DNA of 6,461 nucleotides from Candidatus Rifleibacteriota bacterium (GTDB taxonomy: Bacteria; Riflebacteria; Ozemobacteria; Ozemobacterales; Ozemobacteraceae). The DNA is taken from positions 1-6,461 of the forward strand of contig JAKQQP010000593.1 in the NCBI GenBank assembly GCA_029564115.1, read 5' to 3'. Below the pieces are notes generated by a model. That model had not been told where the DNA came from, ran no database searches, and worked only from the letters and a program-made list of their open reading frames with translations. Each line of letters opens with the position of its first letter. The stretch's first letter is position 1. Shown here in pieces: positions 6,455-6,461 of this stretch. The position numbers were made by a program, and so were the translations under genes.

Positions 6455-6461
6455 GAACAAA

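Overview
The window holds a leftward (minus-strand) bacterial operon of three genes that looks like a variant Type III-style DNA modification/defence locus. Shine-Dalgarno sites, a sigma70-like promoter and an intrinsic terminator all point to a bacterium. Base composition is moderate by eye, and I could not assign the host to a genus.

Reading along the minus strand, a well-formed promoter (TTGACT, 17 bp, TAAAAT; 5964-5992) and a leader of about 80 nt with a small hairpin precede the first gene (5874-2599). This encodes a 1091-aa SNF2-like superfamily 2 helicase whose N-terminal domain resembles the phospholipase-D-like domain fused to this helicase family. A single base separates its stop codon from the second gene (2597-1941), a 218-aa DUF4391 protein with a C-terminal coiled coil. 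After 26 nt with a good ribosome binding site comes the third gene (1914 to the left edge), a beta-class Type III Mod-like DNA methyltransferase. It has 638 residues in the window and runs off the edge shortly before its expected end. It contains DPPY and FSGSA motifs, with a variable region between them.

The inferred division of labour is sequence-specific adenine methylation by Mod, ATP-driven remodelling or translocation by the helicase, and an accessory or bridging role for the DUF4391 protein. No nuclease with an intact motif lies in the window. A Res-type restriction subunit beyond the left edge is the obvious missing piece, but that is inference.

The most informative internal signal is in Mod. 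Codons for residues about 206-425, which include the target-recognition region, use GGA and AGA/AGG heavily, while the two flanks use no GGA at all. This suggests that the specificity-determining segment was exchanged by recombination.

Positions 5875-6461 hold no convincing gene. They contain the promoter, the leader hairpin, a 17-bp perfect stem terminator that can work in both directions, and two diverged copies of a short repeat (TTGTCGT..GGGACAAAATAGnGAC). These repeats flank the terminator and may mark the edge of a mobile element. A possible rightward promoter sits at the right end.
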